From assembly GCA_948567375.1 (NCBI GenBank), contig OX419762.1, positions 46,295,034-46,359,033 on the forward strand: a DNA stretch of 64,000 nucleotides, in the 5' to 3' direction. This DNA comes from Lunularia cruciata (Eukaryota > Streptophyta > Marchantiopsida > Lunulariales > Lunulariaceae). Both the position numbers and the translations under genes were made by a program. A model generated the notes under the pieces. The model was not told the DNA's origin, made no database searches, and was given only the letters and a program-made list of their open reading frames with translations. This document shows, in pieces, positions 9,884 through 23,143 of this stretch. Position 1 is the first letter of the stretch. Every line of letters starts with the position of its first letter.

Positions 9884-11900
9884 CCTTCTATTTTGAGTGT
9901 TGTGCATGTTTGTGTTGAGTAGTGGTGAGGAATCCCATAGTAGTATCACAAGTGTTGGAGTGTAGAGAGGTATATTTGTTTGATTTCTAATGTATCCAAG
10001 GGAGTGACTTAATGCACTAAGGAATCAATTTTTGGAGCATTTTTAGTACAAAAAAATTGAAAGGCAAAGGCATCCAATTGACACAATGACACCTTTGGAG
10101 TTCAGCCTTTGTGGAAGTGTAGTATGCATTTTTGTAGTTGAAGTCTTTGGAGTGAAAGAGTCTTTGGGTTGAAGTGAACCATTACCTTCACGAGTAAACG
10201 AGAACCTACTTGTAGTGAATGTGATCTTGAGTTTTTTTTATAGTGTACTATAGGAGGTGACATTACACTCTTCTTGGAGTAGTTCTTGCCAAAAGGTTAA
10301 ACACAAAATAATAATAAAATTGCAACTTAGTGACATTTCACTTCACTTCTACTCATTTTCAACCCATATCCTCAAGGAAGAAAAAATTTCTTACCAACTT
10401 TACTAGCCTTTGGCTAACACTAAGTTGCCATCATCATACAATATGAAAAACTATATTCTACTCATAATCAAGCATGCTCCACTAGAAACAATTGTTTGTC
10501 TAACCTTGATCTTATCATCTTCTCTCTCTCAAGAGCAAGTAATGTACTCACTTTAGGAATTTTTATTATATTATTCTTTGAAAATTGATCAAAAATATTT
10601 TTATAGATTGTTACAAATCCTCATCTCTAGCATATAAAGTGTAGTGTTCAAATTACATGATTGTAAATTCCAAATTACATACGTAGATTTTACTTTGCAT
10701 TTAATCTCACAACTCTTAAAGTAACTTAATCGTCTTGTCTAGATAAAGAAACATATTAAGTATTGGTATTGCTTAAATATGCTTAAGTTAACAACTAGTC
10801 TTGCCATTACTTGGTAGAGTTAATTGCAATTCCAGTTTCTATTTTTGAGCATGAATTTATTAAAGTTCTAGAATATTTTGCAATATCAATTGATATTTCT
10901 TAAACTGACTTTATCAAATTTATATTATATTCTGTAGTTCTAATTTTTATTTTTGAAATTATTTTTATCATATTTATAATATAGATAGAGAAAATGTGTT
11001 TATATTTCTTTATGGTTGAGATAAAAATATTGGTAATATGGAATGTAAAAAAGATCTACATTAATGGGCATATTTTGATCTATTGATGATTAAACATATT
11101 TTTTCCTTTTCATACTAATTACAAATTAAAATTGAAAGTTGAGAGTATTGAAAATTAAATTTACATATAGGGGATTTGAATTTTATTTTAATTAGAATAT
11201 AAGGAAATATGGCAATCTTGTCATGAACTATTTAGTTCATCTTTAATATTCTGTAGAGTTAGGAAAAAGGAATATCATCTTGAATCATATATGAAGTCAA
11301 TAATATTAAGATATACCAATGAAATTAACTATATAATATGTAACTTAATGCAATTTATGCTAAGTAATAGAATCATATAGAATTTTATGATTATGACTTT
11401 AATTAAACTTAAAATCATCTAAAATTAAAGTTTAAAATCATAAAAAAAACTCATTTATCACTAAAATTATCACTCTTCAAAATACATAAAGTATCTCAAT
11501 GCAAAATCAAAAATATAATGCTTTCATAATCAAAATAAAAGTAAATATCAAAATAAAGATACAAAAGTAAGGCTTCATTGGAGAATTGCTTCCTTTGCAC
11601 CAACAAGAAAGGATTTAATATGTTTAAAAATCCACTACAAAATAAAAATAAAGTATACAAATTTTATTCAAAATAACACAATCCTAAAATAAAAATGCTA
11701 AATTTTATGTATATTTATATTACCAATAAACAATCAAAATTCAAACAAAAGAAGTATAAGGAAAATGCTAAATGTTGGATGGCTAGTGTGTTGAAGAGAA
11801 AATAATATCTGAAATCAATTCTGCTAGGTTGTGATTAATAAGATATTCACTAGTTATGCACAAAAAAAAAGTATTTAATATGAAAACTAAAGAGACTAGT
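9884..11900. other. AT-rich spacer, nothing recognised
   Basis: About 2 kb with no open frame above 60 codons and no recognised domain. From about 10560 to 11770 it is very AT-rich. It separates M copy 3 from chromovirus G. The last five bases (CTAGT) are the target duplication of G. Confidence 0.6.
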
Positions 11901-12566
11901 TGTAACACCATTAGCTAAGCATATTATCTAGTGGTGGAAATTAACTTTGTAATATTTGGAGGGATATTATTTATGATGGTCTGTGTAGATCAAATAGAGG
12001 TGTCGCCAAAAGAGTATTTTCACTTATAGTGTAGAAGTCAAAAACACCCTAAAAACTTCAGAGCCAATTTTGGAAGCTTAAATAGATGAATTAGGCTCCA
12101 AAAAATGAAAGATTGTTGTCCCTCCGAGGAAAAAGGCATTGCCCTCTTCCTTGGAGGGATGTGAATTTTTTTAGAGGGATGGAAATCTTTTTGGAGGGAT
12201 GGAGAAGGAGTTGCCTTTTCACCTCCTATTTGTTTTGTTGAGAGCTTTCTAACAATAACTCACCTATGTTGTTTTGGGCTACTTATAAGAAGATTCCTCA
12301 AAGATTCTTTCCAATCAAACTTGTTTGACCAACCAATGGGACAAGGATCAACATGTCACCAATCCATGCAACTAAGCTAAGGGTGGAGCTTGTTGACATA
12401 TCACCAATCCATGTATCTTATCCAAGGATGGAGCTTCATTTGAATCGATCTTCTTTGCTATATAACAAACAACAATGCTCCTTTGGAGCATCAGAGTATT
12501 AAGGGATGAAACTTTGTGTTTCTTATGTTATTTTCTCTTGGGTTCTCATGTTCTTGGAACATTACA
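11901..12566 (+). repeat. 5' LTR of chromovirus G (666 bp)
   Basis: Starts TGTAACACCATTAGC and ends GGAACATTACA. It matches the block at 30918-31495 over its length, with an indel difference (666 against 578 bp). Confidence 0.9.
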
Positions 12567-12567
12567 A

Positions 12568-12582
12568 TGGTATTAGAGTAGG
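12568..12582 (+). promoter_or_regulatory. Primer-binding site, initiator tRNA-Met type (G)
   Basis: TGGTATTAGAGTAGG, one base after the LTR. This is the common plant TGGTATCAGAGCAGG site with two C-to-T changes. Confidence 0.85.
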
Positions 12583-12589
12583 TGTTTCA

Positions 12590-13638
12590 ATCCAAGATAG
12601 TGAATCACTCTTGTAGGAACACAAGCTATTGAGACTAAGTAATTTTGAGTGGAGAAAATATAGTGTAGTCAATAAATTCAGAGTGTTTTAAAAGAAGATG
12701 GGATAGATGATTTTGGAGGACAATTTATTTCACATTCTTTTCTATTCTTAAATGTGTTCTCCATCAAGATTATATATATCCAACATGAGCAAGTGAGAGG
12801 GTATCTTGTTTACCATTTTAAAGTAGAGTTTATGGACATAGTGATGAATTTGCTAAACTTCATGATTCCACCTATGATGAGATACGATATAGAATGAGAT
12901 TTGATAATCTATACTCTATTATGATGCAACTGATTAGAATATACCAAATCATGTCCCTTTCAACACTCAAGTAGAAATTTGTTATGTTGTTAGACCAAAA
13001 GTGATGTTTAGTGATTTTCTAGTCCACAATTTTGTGAGTAATATTATCAATGAGTGAAAATTTTGAGGTCCCAATGGTAGTCCCCTTCATTTATGCACTC
13101 TCCTAAGTGATCATTTTAACCCTCTATTGAAGTAGAAAGTAGTGATTGAGCGTTTGCAATGTGTATGAATCATGGAGCTACAATTGCAAGGTTTGATGTA
13201 AGGAATATAGGGGATGTTGAATGAGTTTTGGGAGATGAAGATTACAATGGAGGCATTGAAAATTCAATTATGTACCTTCATGAACAATCACATAATGCAA
13301 AAAGGGGAAGCATCTCAAAACCTAGTAACAAAGGCTGAAGTACCTAACAAGTCATTCATGCCAATGACACCTACCTTGGTCAACAATGAAGCCACATTGT
13401 GACTCCAGATGAAGAAGACATGCAATATCAAGCCTTATCAGGGACAATGTTCTACAAGAGTAGTGGAAAATTGGATTTAAAGAATGAATTGATACTTTTG
13501 ATTATTCACAACTAAGATCACTGATCATTTTGTAGGCATATTTGCATATGAGTACTTAAATAATAAATCCCTCACATAGTACAATACTTGGGAATGATTA
13601 ATGTTAGAAAAAGGAAGAAAGAAAAATTGGACGGTAAT
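12590..13638 (+). pseudogene. Chromovirus G gag, first part
   Basis: Lies between the primer site and the M copy 2 insertion. It has many stops. The longest open piece (13214-13402) ends just before the interruption. It is assigned to gag by position, because the frame with recognisable gag sequence resumes on the other side of M copy 2 at 23144. No clear domain motif is visible in this part alone. Confidence 0.5.
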
Positions 13639-13741
13639 TGTAATGTATATATACATCGCTATACAACATACATTATTGTCAACATCACTATAGAAGCACA
13701 AATCACATATAAGTCATAAATGGATTCTAAAGTGCCACAAT
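13639..13741 (-). repeat. Terminal B repeat of M copy 2
   Basis: In element sense it starts TTGTGGCACTTTAGAAT and ends in a decayed GCACGACA. It joins the integrase-downstream region directly, so this copy has the simple form A - internal - B. Confidence 0.8.
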
Positions 13742-15250
13742 CTATGTTGAGAAATTGCCAAGTTCTCAAAGGCCATTGGCATCACTCTGTGAAAGTTCTT
13801 TGCCTGTTGAGAACATGTGTTCATCCATACATTTGGATCATCCAAGTCCAAAACAATAGTATCTCGACAAATGGCTATAGGTAAATCTGGATCTCAACCA
13901 TAGAGTAAAAAGTATGGAAAGAAAGATGCTAAGGAGGCTTGGTGGCTGAACCAATAGCCCATGGCCAACCAAGGCAATTGGAGATCCCAATCTCCCAAGT
14001 GACCTCTCTACAAACCATACTTTTGCAATCATCTCTTCAACGTTTAAACCACTCTCTCTCCTAAGCCATTTGCCTTAGGGTGATCTCGGGAGATAGTACA
14101 ATGATCAATCAAAGCCTTGTCACACAAGACCTGAAACTCCCCTAGGAACTTTGTACCTTGATCAATCAAAACCTCAGCTGGTGCACCAAAATGACTAAGA
14201 ATCTGATCCAAGAACGAGTAAGCTATCTCTTCACTAGACTTACCAAGAAGTGCCAGTAACTCAATCCACTTGGAGAAGTGCTCCACCATAACCAAAACAT
14301 ACCGATGATATCTCACAGTCAATGGTAAAGGTCCAGCAAAGTCCAAAGTCCAAACTCCAATGGTAACCCAATCCCATGATAGGTAATGGGTGTAATTGTG
14401 GTGTAGGAGCATTGAATGATGCTCTAACTCCATCACAAACCACACATTTGGCAACAAACTGCTTTACATTGGTCTACATACCGGACCTCCAATAATGACT
14501 CTAGAGTAAGCTATATGTACGCTTTACTCCAAAATGTCCTAGCTCCTCATGAGCATGACGGACCAACTGTAGTCTCTGAGATAGAAGTGATACTACTCTC
14601 ACTCTACCATCCTCCCATACATGCAAAAGGTGTATGCCCTCCAATCTAAACCGTTTGGCTCTCTAAAGAACATGGTCTCTTTCCTTGGACCCAACTATGC
14701 TACCCACAACACCAGTGCAAAGATAGTCCACCACTAAGACATCATCATGAATGTCTCGCTGAACTATAACACTATCTCCACTCTCTAGATTTGTGACCTC
14801 AATAACTTCTCCTGTATGCACTGAGAGAGATACCACCAAAGCCTCAAAAAATATATAGAGAAAGGCAGATGCATGCCAACCTGGCACCATCCACTCATCT
14901 GTCTCACCATGCCAACATGCTTTGGTTTGATCCTGCTGGTTGGGGCACGGGTTTCTACTCAACCCATCTACATCACGATTCACTACTCTAGGTCTATGAA
15001 CAATTGTGAAATCATACTATTGTAAAACCAGAGCCCATTGTGCAAGCTTTTTGAAAGCTTGTCGAACTCCATCAACCACTTCATTGGATGATGATCAGTG
15101 ATGAGAGTAAAGGGGTTACCAAATAGGTAGCATCAGAAATGTGCTACGGTGCAAACCATTGCCAAGCACTCTCCCTCATATGAGCTATACTTTGCCTTTG
15201 CTAAATTGTTGGAGCAACTAGCGTAGGCCACCACAAACTCCTTCCCCTCA
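13742..15250 (-). pseudogene. RNase H and integrase of M copy 2
   Basis: Element-sense translation gives RNase H pieces (the VNRDVDGLSRNPCPNQQDQT region near 14980) and integrase pieces (SFNAPTPQLHPLPIMGLGY, SLDFAGPLPLTV, WIELLALLGKSSEE, LSHFGAPAEVLIDQGTKFL, LGERVV). The first two catalytic Asp residues and the final Glu can be placed at the expected spacing. Stops and shifts break the frame. It lies directly after the junction that removed RT and methyltransferase. Confidence 0.8.
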
Positions 15251-16686
15251 TCATCATGCTAGGTAAGCACTTCTCCAAGCCCCAACATACTCCAATTAGT
15301 GTGAACCTGAAATGGTCATCCTTTGATTGGTCTCCTCAAACTAGGAGCAAATGTCAACCTCTCTTTGAGCTCTACAAAAACTCTCTCTTGCTCATCTCCC
15401 CAACACCACTCTTGTGTAAGCTTGGTCAGCTTCATCAAGGTTTTGGCAATGGCACTAAATCCTCTAACATAGCGGCAATAGAAGTGTGGTGTATAGACCT
15501 TCCTTAAAGGTCCCACCAAATAGAAAATTCCCATTTGGTTATCCAACAGGAAAACACCAAGTGTAAACCGTGCTTGCTAAAAGGCTAGTCTAGTTGGTAA
15601 CTCCTCCAATCTAGCCGCTATTGCCTACCATAAACCATTGGTTGCTGAGCGGATCCCATGCTTCTCAACCAAGTCAACTCTACTATCAACCACCTCTGCT
15701 CTAGTAGTAGGGACCATATCATCCCTACCCTCACAAAGCATGGCAGCCAACCAGAACATTGGAGTTGGGTCAACTCCCAATGTAAACATGTCACTAGCTA
15801 GAAACAAAAGGCAAAGCATTATCAATTGAGCCGCTCCCAACATCATGCTAGACTTAGCTTGTCTAGTAGCAGGTGGCTGACTAGTAGGTAGTCTATCATG
15901 CATCCCATCACCACCTACCACACCTACATTGGGACGTCTAGGAGCCATGGATGTTGTTTACAATGCCTCAAAAAGCGTGAAAGACTTGGGAAGTTTGACT
16001 TGTCTCCCAACCTCTCCTCTCTGTGGGTCCAACTCCACTGATGCTCCTCTATGCTCTAGAGCACGTACTGCATTCCTAATCACTTCTACAAATGAATCTA
16101 CCTGTGCTACTCTACACATGAAGTCCAAAGCATCTCTATCATCAACATATGAGGTGGAAGCCTCAACACCCAAATCTAATCTCCTTTGAGCAATGGCCAT
16201 ACTAGCCAATTTTTGCTCCAACTGCACAATCCAAGTAGCCATAGGTGTATCAAAAGTAAGGTACTGCACCCCTACTAGGTGTAGATCCTCTACCACCTTG
16301 TCCTCCATGAATTGGACCTCCTTTACTACCTGCATAGTAGCCCTACTTCTCCGTAACTCCGGATGTAGGTCAAAACATCGATCACTAGTATGACCAAATA
16401 TGTGGCAATGCTCACACTGCCTCTATGTTGGCTGTGATGCACCAAAGGTATCTGGTCCACTGCCCTAAGTGCATTCTCTCATATGATGAGGTCCACCACA
16501 AGTCCAACAAGCAAATAACACTACTCCCTTGCTACTACTGACCCAAAAATGAAGGTAAGGTCTAACTACAATAGGCCTTCCACTTGCTCCATAGGTCCTA
16601 GGCTATCCACTCTGTCCTTGAAAACCAATTGGACGTGGTGCACTCTATTGCACTCTAGAAGAAGTCACAATTGTGGATGAGGTCTT
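15250..16686 (-). pseudogene. gag and start of protease region, M copy 2
   Basis: Matches the C-terminal half of M gag in copy 1: the ALDFMCR and FEALQT-like stretches, the Pro/Ala-rich tail and the end of gag at about 15550. Around 16400 the element-sense frame gives CEHCHIFGH, the second zinc knuckle with its Cys intact, whereas copy 1 has CEHYHKFGH. Upstream of 16686 it is interrupted by U copy c and resumes at 20539. Confidence 0.75.
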
Positions 16687-19600
16687 TGCGACAACCTGAC
16701 AAATATCACTTTTGCGGTCGTAAGGTAAGTAAAGTTTGTTCCCGCAAAGATACAAGTCAAAAATGATCAAATACTGAATCAACTAGTAACAAACATTTCT
16801 TCTTGAGTTCTTCTTTAATCTCTCAAGTAGAAACTACACCCAAAAGAAAGTAACAAGCACTTGTCACAATCTCATCACAACAAATTGTAACTCACAAATC
16901 ACAATACTTCAAATATATCCAAAACAATCTTGATTATGATTATTCAATCCTTCCCAAAAATTGCTACTTCACTATAAAACAACTTTGCCTCAAAATTGTG
17001 TTCCACCCCTCCATTGAAGGCACAACTTCCTCAATTGAAATTGCTTCACAACAACTCAACATTGCACTCACAAATGCAGAATATTACCAACACTACAATT
17101 CTGTTTAGATCTATTGAGGCATTGCTTCAATTGCACTTCACTCAGGATCAAACACATAAAATGAAGATCAAGGCCACAGAATCCGACATCCAACCAGCAC
17201 ACTAACTTGCACTTTGAATTTCTCCACAATTCCACAAACACAATCACAGGATTGATACTTGGAATTAAGTTCAAGCAATGAGCACTTAAATCAACACTTT
17301 GCTTTATTTGTTCTCATGAATAATGAATAATAAACAACATTCTACTACAAATGCTTCCTTTAAATAGGAAAAGCTTCTGACAGTTATCTAACTTCCTAAA
17401 CCATTTCTTAACAACTTTACCAACCTTAGATCCAAAATGACAATGCACCTCTTTGTATCTACCTCCTCAAATCTCAAAAACTATCCTAATCCGATCCAAT
17501 GTCAACCTTGACTTTGGCTTCTAGACAAGATGCTACTTCAAGAATCTCCCCTTCTTTGGGTCTACCTAAATCTACTCTATCCTTCTCTAATTCTACTATC
17601 TCTTCACTACAAAATACAATTGCACTTCTCTCTACTAGGTCTACATCATTATCTTTTGACCTGTTCTTCTCTAATGTTTCAGATAATTGATCCGAAGACA
17701 CTTGCACTCCTACTTCTACTACTTCAGACTTCTTATCTTCCTTCACACTACTCCAAAGTCTCTCTAACTCTAAATTTACCAAATCTTATCTAAGACACAC
17801 ATTATCTTCTACCTCTAATATCTTCCTATCTACTTGATCTCTCAAGCCAATCAACAATGTATTCAATTTAATGTCTTTTGCTTTCTTCCTCCTCATTTCC
17901 TGCACTAACAATTTCAATTCATGCAATCATGCTTCCTCCAATTGAACCTTGGACATTGTACCAAACATTGCCTTCACTCTCACTATAACTTCTTCCACTG
18001 TCTCCCACCTTGGGTGTCTACAGCCACTCTCTCTCTACTAATAATTCCTCACTATACATCTTCACCTCATCTTCCAACTCAGCCTTCAACACTTCCTTCT
18101 CCCTCACACTTTGTTCAAGTTGTTCTTCCATTCCTTTGACCAACCCACAAAATCGCTCCTCTTCATGATCTCACGTAGCTAACTCCCTTTACCAAGCCCG
18201 GTCCTTCTCTACCGCACTTACCTTCAAGCTCTCCAAATCTTGTCCCATAATAGCAGCCATGGCCTTCAAATGGATGACTTCCACTCGCATATCACGCACC
18301 TTTGCCCTCAAGGCCTTAGTCTTCACCAACTGCTCCTTTTGATCTTCTTCTTGCTTCATCATGGCTTTGCCTCTCTTCACAAAGTCTTTTGTCAGACTCT
18401 CAATCTCCTTCCTCTTCAGCTCTACATCAGTCCTGAGTTCTACTAACTCATGCTCTCCACAAATTAAATTCCTCCTCAACTCCAAATTTTCATCACTCAT
18501 ATACTGCACTACTGCCAATTCATCTTTCACTCTTGAGTGATCTCTCCTCAACTCTTCTCTCTTCTTCTACAATTGCAACAACAAAGGAAAAAACTATTTG
18601 CGATAAGTAATCTACCTCATCAAAGACTCATAAGCTCTCAGATTGCTTTGGTTCTTCTCTTGTCACTTCTTCTACTAAGCTCTACCCCAAAGTCTTAATC
18701 TTCTAACTCTCAAGTGCACTTCATTTGAGCTTTCTTCCTCCTCCACTATTGGGCTTACATTACTCGCTCCTGCCCTTGTAGTAGGAACACTTCTTCCATC
18801 TTGTTTACCCTTTTGAACTTCTGACTTTGTCTCAACCTCCAGAGTTTCTTCTATTTCCACATTTGCAATTCTTGGCATAGGTTTCTACTTCCCTCCATAC
18901 AACCACATGGAACTCCTACTCTTCCTTGTCAGCATCATCTTCTCCTCGTTCCTGAACTTCTACCTCCCCTTCACTTCCACTGCTTGACTCTTCACTTTAC
19001 AATGTCAACTCCGGTTCTTCTTCTTCTCCTGAGTCTTTTGTCTTGTACTTGGCTTTGCCTTCTAATTCCTCTGCTCTCAACAACTCATCAATCACTACAA
19101 CCTCTTACCTTGAGTTTACCTTCCTCATCTTCTTTGACTGAATTGGCAACAAACTCTCTTCAGGAGGATGTTGCTTCCTTGTCTTCGGGATGTTCACTGC
19201 TACTCTCATATACTGCTCTGTTCTTACATAGTGTTTATCACTACTTTGGATGTGTCAAATACACTACTGTTCCTCTCATCTGTAGTCTTTTGTAGATCTG
19301 GATGAAATGCAACACCATCTTTCTTTGCTTAGTCTCCTTCATCAAATTCAGTGCAAAGTAAAAGTGGGCAGCAAATGGCACCAGATAGTGAGGAGCATCC
19401 TGATCACTCCAACACCGCACCATCTATCATGTTCTTTGGTGAAAGCACTTTGCTCAATTCATTGGCGCTCTTGCAAACATTTTGTGGAATAAGACTACTT
19501 GATGCTTCATTCCATACTTCTTGCAATTAGGCTTGAAGAGTGCCATCATTTCCCCAACAATGCTTTGCCTAACCGGGTCCCAATAGGTATCAACTTTGTA

Positions 19601-20538
19601 CCCATTCTTTGTGCGTTGCATTGTGAAGGAATTTTGAATTACATCAGTCTTCTTTGCAGACTCTCCTTCTCCATAAACATTGCCTCATTTTCCTCACTAG
19701 CCTCTCCTCCTAATACCAATCTCCAATCTGATTTTATCCATCAAGCTGGATTACCTCTCTTCCCTTCATTCTTAGGTCTTTCCTCACGATCACTCAAAGC
19801 TACTTGTATCATGAACCGTGGAAAACTCAAGTTCCAGTTCCATGCCAAAAAGGTGATCCAAAGTCTATTCAGTATGTCAATCCTGGCTATCATATCTAAC
19901 CTTCAAATTAGTAGATTTCTCACTGCAAGTGAAGGACTCTTCTTCTCACCCTTCTTTGGTATTGTGCGATCTCTTACACGTGGTATCTAAAAGATAATTC
20001 TACCATCTCTTGGTCTTGAGATCCTAACTCCTTCAGATTTGGTAAACATCAAGCAATCAACTAGCTTGGCTATAGGCACTCCTTTGGGTTGAATACTTAG
20101 TGGCTTAGGATATTTGTGTGACATTGCAAAATCCCCTTGACAAAGTTCTAATTTTATAGTTCTTTGTTGATCAGCCATTCCTTCATCCCTCTTCACTAAG
20201 ACTCACCTTCTTTGCATGAATTTGTCTTGGCATTATTCAGGTTAGTAGTTTGCACCTTGTCTGCCATTTTCTTGCCTGTCCTTTCTTGATTGACCCATCG
20301 AAAGGGAAGTTGTTATGCCATCTTTGCATCCCCCTAGGACAAAGTTCCCTTACTTTGGTTTCTCTGGTCGGGTCTAATCTAAGTACTTAGCTTCTAACAA
20401 AAAGTCACTTTACTTTGGGTTACAAACCAAAGACACAATTCTTCTTTTTCTAATGCCATTAAGGTTCAATACGACTTTGTGTTTACACTTCTTCAAAATA
20501 GAACAAAACAAGAAAAACAAAAAAATATGGGTACCTTA
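16687..20538 (-). mobile_element. U element copy c (long)
   Basis: Both ends recognisable: TGCGACAACC at 16687 (other strand of the GGGTTGTCACA terminus) and a decayed GGTACCC end at 20538. Target duplication GTCTT (16682-16686) and GTCTC (20539-20543), one mismatch. The uninterrupted target is visible in M copy 1 near 41808. Length 3,852 bp. It contains the whole coding region in decayed form and the 3' LTR-like block (about 16687-17460). Confidence 0.85.
17486..20196 (-). pseudogene. U-family coiled-coil protein, copy c
   Basis: A decayed homologue of the frame at 1788-3902. It shows the probable N-terminus that copy a lacks: a Met near 20176-20196 followed by ADQQRTIKLELCQGDF and KGVPIAKLVDCL. 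Further on, fragments of the conserved block (HYLVPFAAHFYFALNL at about 19360), the coiled-coil region (18189-18551) and the C-terminal VEVGVQVSSDQLSETLEKN tail (17486-17782) can be aligned. Many stops are present. Function unknown. Confidence 0.6.
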
Positions 20539-22408
20539 GTCTCCCTACCAAATGCAGATGTCACCACTCTCTCCTCCACCATGTTGAGCTCAATACGCTC
20601 AGCCAAACCAAAGACCACTACCAAAGTGGGCAAAGTAGCATCACAAACTCTATGTCATAACTCCTTGTCCAAGATCCCATACCAAAACTAGATTGCTTGG
20701 GCCTTAGTAACTCCCTAAGTAAAACTGATCAGCCGCCTCATGCAAATATATGCCTCATGTAGGCTCTCTCTAGCCTTCCATTGGAACTCTTGCAAGCTCC
20801 TTAGCTTGTTAGTCCACACTCTTAGTAGTTCTGCCTCAAACACTAGAAGAACTCCACCATGGGGTTAGACCATGATACCACACCATCTCTTGTTGTGGTA
20901 TCTCCACTTGTAATAGAACTATCTCTAGCTAGTGCACCTCCACTAGCTCCACCAATGCTACTTGAGCTAGAACTCATGGGAACTACCGATCTACTCTTGG
21001 CAACCAAGCCTAAAGTAATAGAGACATAGTTTGGAGACCAATATTGTCTCTATAACTCAATCTCCTCCAAGTGAGCTCTCTTGAACTCATGGTAATCGTC
21101 CATTGGTGGACCCTCCAAATGCTAAAACAACCCCTTCCATGTCATGAAGGGTGTGAACAAAGTCGGGTTCCGCATCTACTACAGGTCACACCAACTATCA
21201 AACTCTTGGATGAAGTCATTCAACTCAATGGTACCCACTAAACCAAAGTAATGCCTAGAGCCTTTGGAGGCCCAAAAATCTTGTCCATGTCCCACAACAA
21301 TAGTGCGAACACACCAAGTGCACTCTCAACTGAATCAACTCCTAGGTCAAACTCCAACTCAGAGTCAATCTCCTCCCTCACTGGGACCTAAGATATAGGT
21401 TGATACCAAGTGCCACTTTGAGTAAACCATTGCATACTGCATGTCTATCTCCTCTATAATCTCGAAAGAACTCCGTCATGACAAGTAACCACAAACCACA
21501 AACCGCAACCACCCCACCAAGTGCCAACACCACCAACCAAGCACCACCAAGTGCCACCCTAACAGAACACTACCCACTAATGTAACTCTAATTGAGACAA
21601 CTACACTAGGGGAAAGGGCGACCTATGACCTGCCATCACAACATGCATTCTCATGATCTGCATGTCATCACTTCCTGTAGGCCATCACTTCCTCTCTCAT
21701 TGGAGAGAAATATAGATAGTTTGACTGGTCATCACTCTAGCCTCACTATTGAGAGCACACCAGAGTTCCAACACTCTAAATTCAAGGCACCTCGTACAAA
21801 CATGAAGTAGATCATGGAGGAGTCCAATCATAAGAAGGCTAAACAAAACTCCTCCATCTCATAAGGCAATACCAGACTGACTCTGCCACCATTTGGCATT
21901 TGACATAATCAGAGTACTTATCTACTTCTTGAGTTACAAGGATCACCGGAGAATGAGATCAAAGTTCTTCTCACCAAAATTTGACATAAATCTGCCATAA
22001 ATCCCTAAATTTGGCTGGCCGCTAAATCCTCTGCTAACTCTTCACTTGAGCCAAATTGGAAAAATTGGTTTCATGCAATCTCTAATTCATGGGAGTGGGT
22101 TTCCAACTCCATCTTTAGTTTCACTTTTTGAGCTCAATTTGCACAAGATTGGTCTTGTGTTCAACTCTTGAGCTCAAAATCACAACTATCGCTTGAAATT
22201 AACTTTCTTTTGCTCCAAATTTGGCCAGTGCTTCTGCACACAATCACTCCCAAGGAAATCAAAAATCAAATCAAGATACCACGATCCACCGGGCTTGGAG
22301 ATACCGCCACCACCATCAGTTCCTACACCCAATTTCCCCCTGACTCTCACTTCTTTGTTGTAATCAGTTTGGTTACACAAATCAAATCACACTCAATCAG
22401 ATCAGTAT
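20539..22408 (-). pseudogene. gag N-terminal half and leader of M copy 2
   Basis: Continues M gag upstream of U copy c. The element-sense sequence matches copy 1 gag around 41800-42860 (the DDFIQEFDSWCDL region and the Ser/Gly-rich linker), with stops. From about 21480 to 22380 it is the untranslated leader, which begins at the end of A1 with a CAGGGGGAAAT purine tract. Confidence 0.65.
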
Positions 22409-22852
22409 AGTATACTATCGCTTAAGTACGCACTCATTTAAGTCCACATCCCGCTTAAGTCTGCAATTCTAGAGATGAATTTTCCCCGATCAATATCTTG
22501 CAAAATTTAATTTGCAATCTATTTATGCACAGATTGTCAAATTATGCAATTATATTTTTCCTGAATTTGACATGTTTTATCTAGTTACCATGACCTCACT
22601 AGCTATGGAGAAAACGACCCTTTAATTAACTAACACCCTGACCAAGCATTGCTACATTATTTCTGAACTAATGTACAATATAATTCTATCACATATAAAG
22701 AGAGACTGGACCCTCAATAGCAAGTATACTACAAACAACCCGGAGGAAGCGCCCTTTTGCAATAGTGACATGTGAGCTATTGACAAGTTTTATGCCAAAT
22801 ATATCCACACGTCGTATAAGATGTTTGGACTATATCTAATGGTTGCATATCA
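22409..22852. other. Foreign segment replacing part of A1 in M copy 2
   Basis: Within A1, about 117 bp of the family sequence is replaced by about 444 bp that match nothing else in the window. It is AT-rich in the middle and has no open frame. It could be a small insertion with a flanking deletion, or a gene-conversion patch. A1 sequence resumes on both sides. Confidence 0.5.
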
Positions 22853-23143
22853 GGCATAGGAACTCGAAGGCTAAACAACAAAGAAGTGAGCTCTTTGAAA
22901 TTGCACTCCTAGGGTATACTCTTGATTTCAACCTAGGTCTCACACCAACGGTCTTGTTGACGGCACACCCAATGGTGCAAACGGTGCAAGTGATGGTGGG
23001 TCCCACCATGTAGTCAATACACAAAACATGAAATCTGATTGATGGCAAGTAGTCTACAAGTAACTGTCAAAATACCTCTAATTATTATCACTTCTACTCC
23101 AATGTTTGAGTAATCTAGATGCAAAGCTACAAATGGCGTGACA
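22853..23143 (-). repeat. A1 repeat of M copy 2, outer part
   Basis: Begins TGTCACGCC at 23143 in element sense and continues with the A repeat to about 22853. The terminus is exactly where A1 of copies 1 and 4 also begins, which fixes the true 5' end of the element. Confidence 0.8.

Larger units (their letters stand above)
13639..23143 (-). mobile_element. M element copy 2, internally deleted
   Basis: Minus-strand M copy inside gag of chromovirus G. Flanks are TAAT (13635-13638) and CAAT (23144-23147), a near-match 4-bp duplication like the AATG of copy 1. Reading 5' to 3': A1 (to 23143, with a replaced segment), leader, gag, then a jump that removes everything between the gag/protease boundary and the end of RT (the part equivalent to about 37655-40585 of copy 1), then RNase H, integrase and a second jump straight to one B repeat (13639-13741). 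It therefore lacks methyltransferase, RT, PHD finger, B1 and A2. U copy c is inside its gag. Confidence 0.85.

Noticed and set aside
10560-11770. An AT-rich matrix-attachment or origin-like region
   Set aside because: Only base composition supports it. No repeated motif or conserved element is visible.
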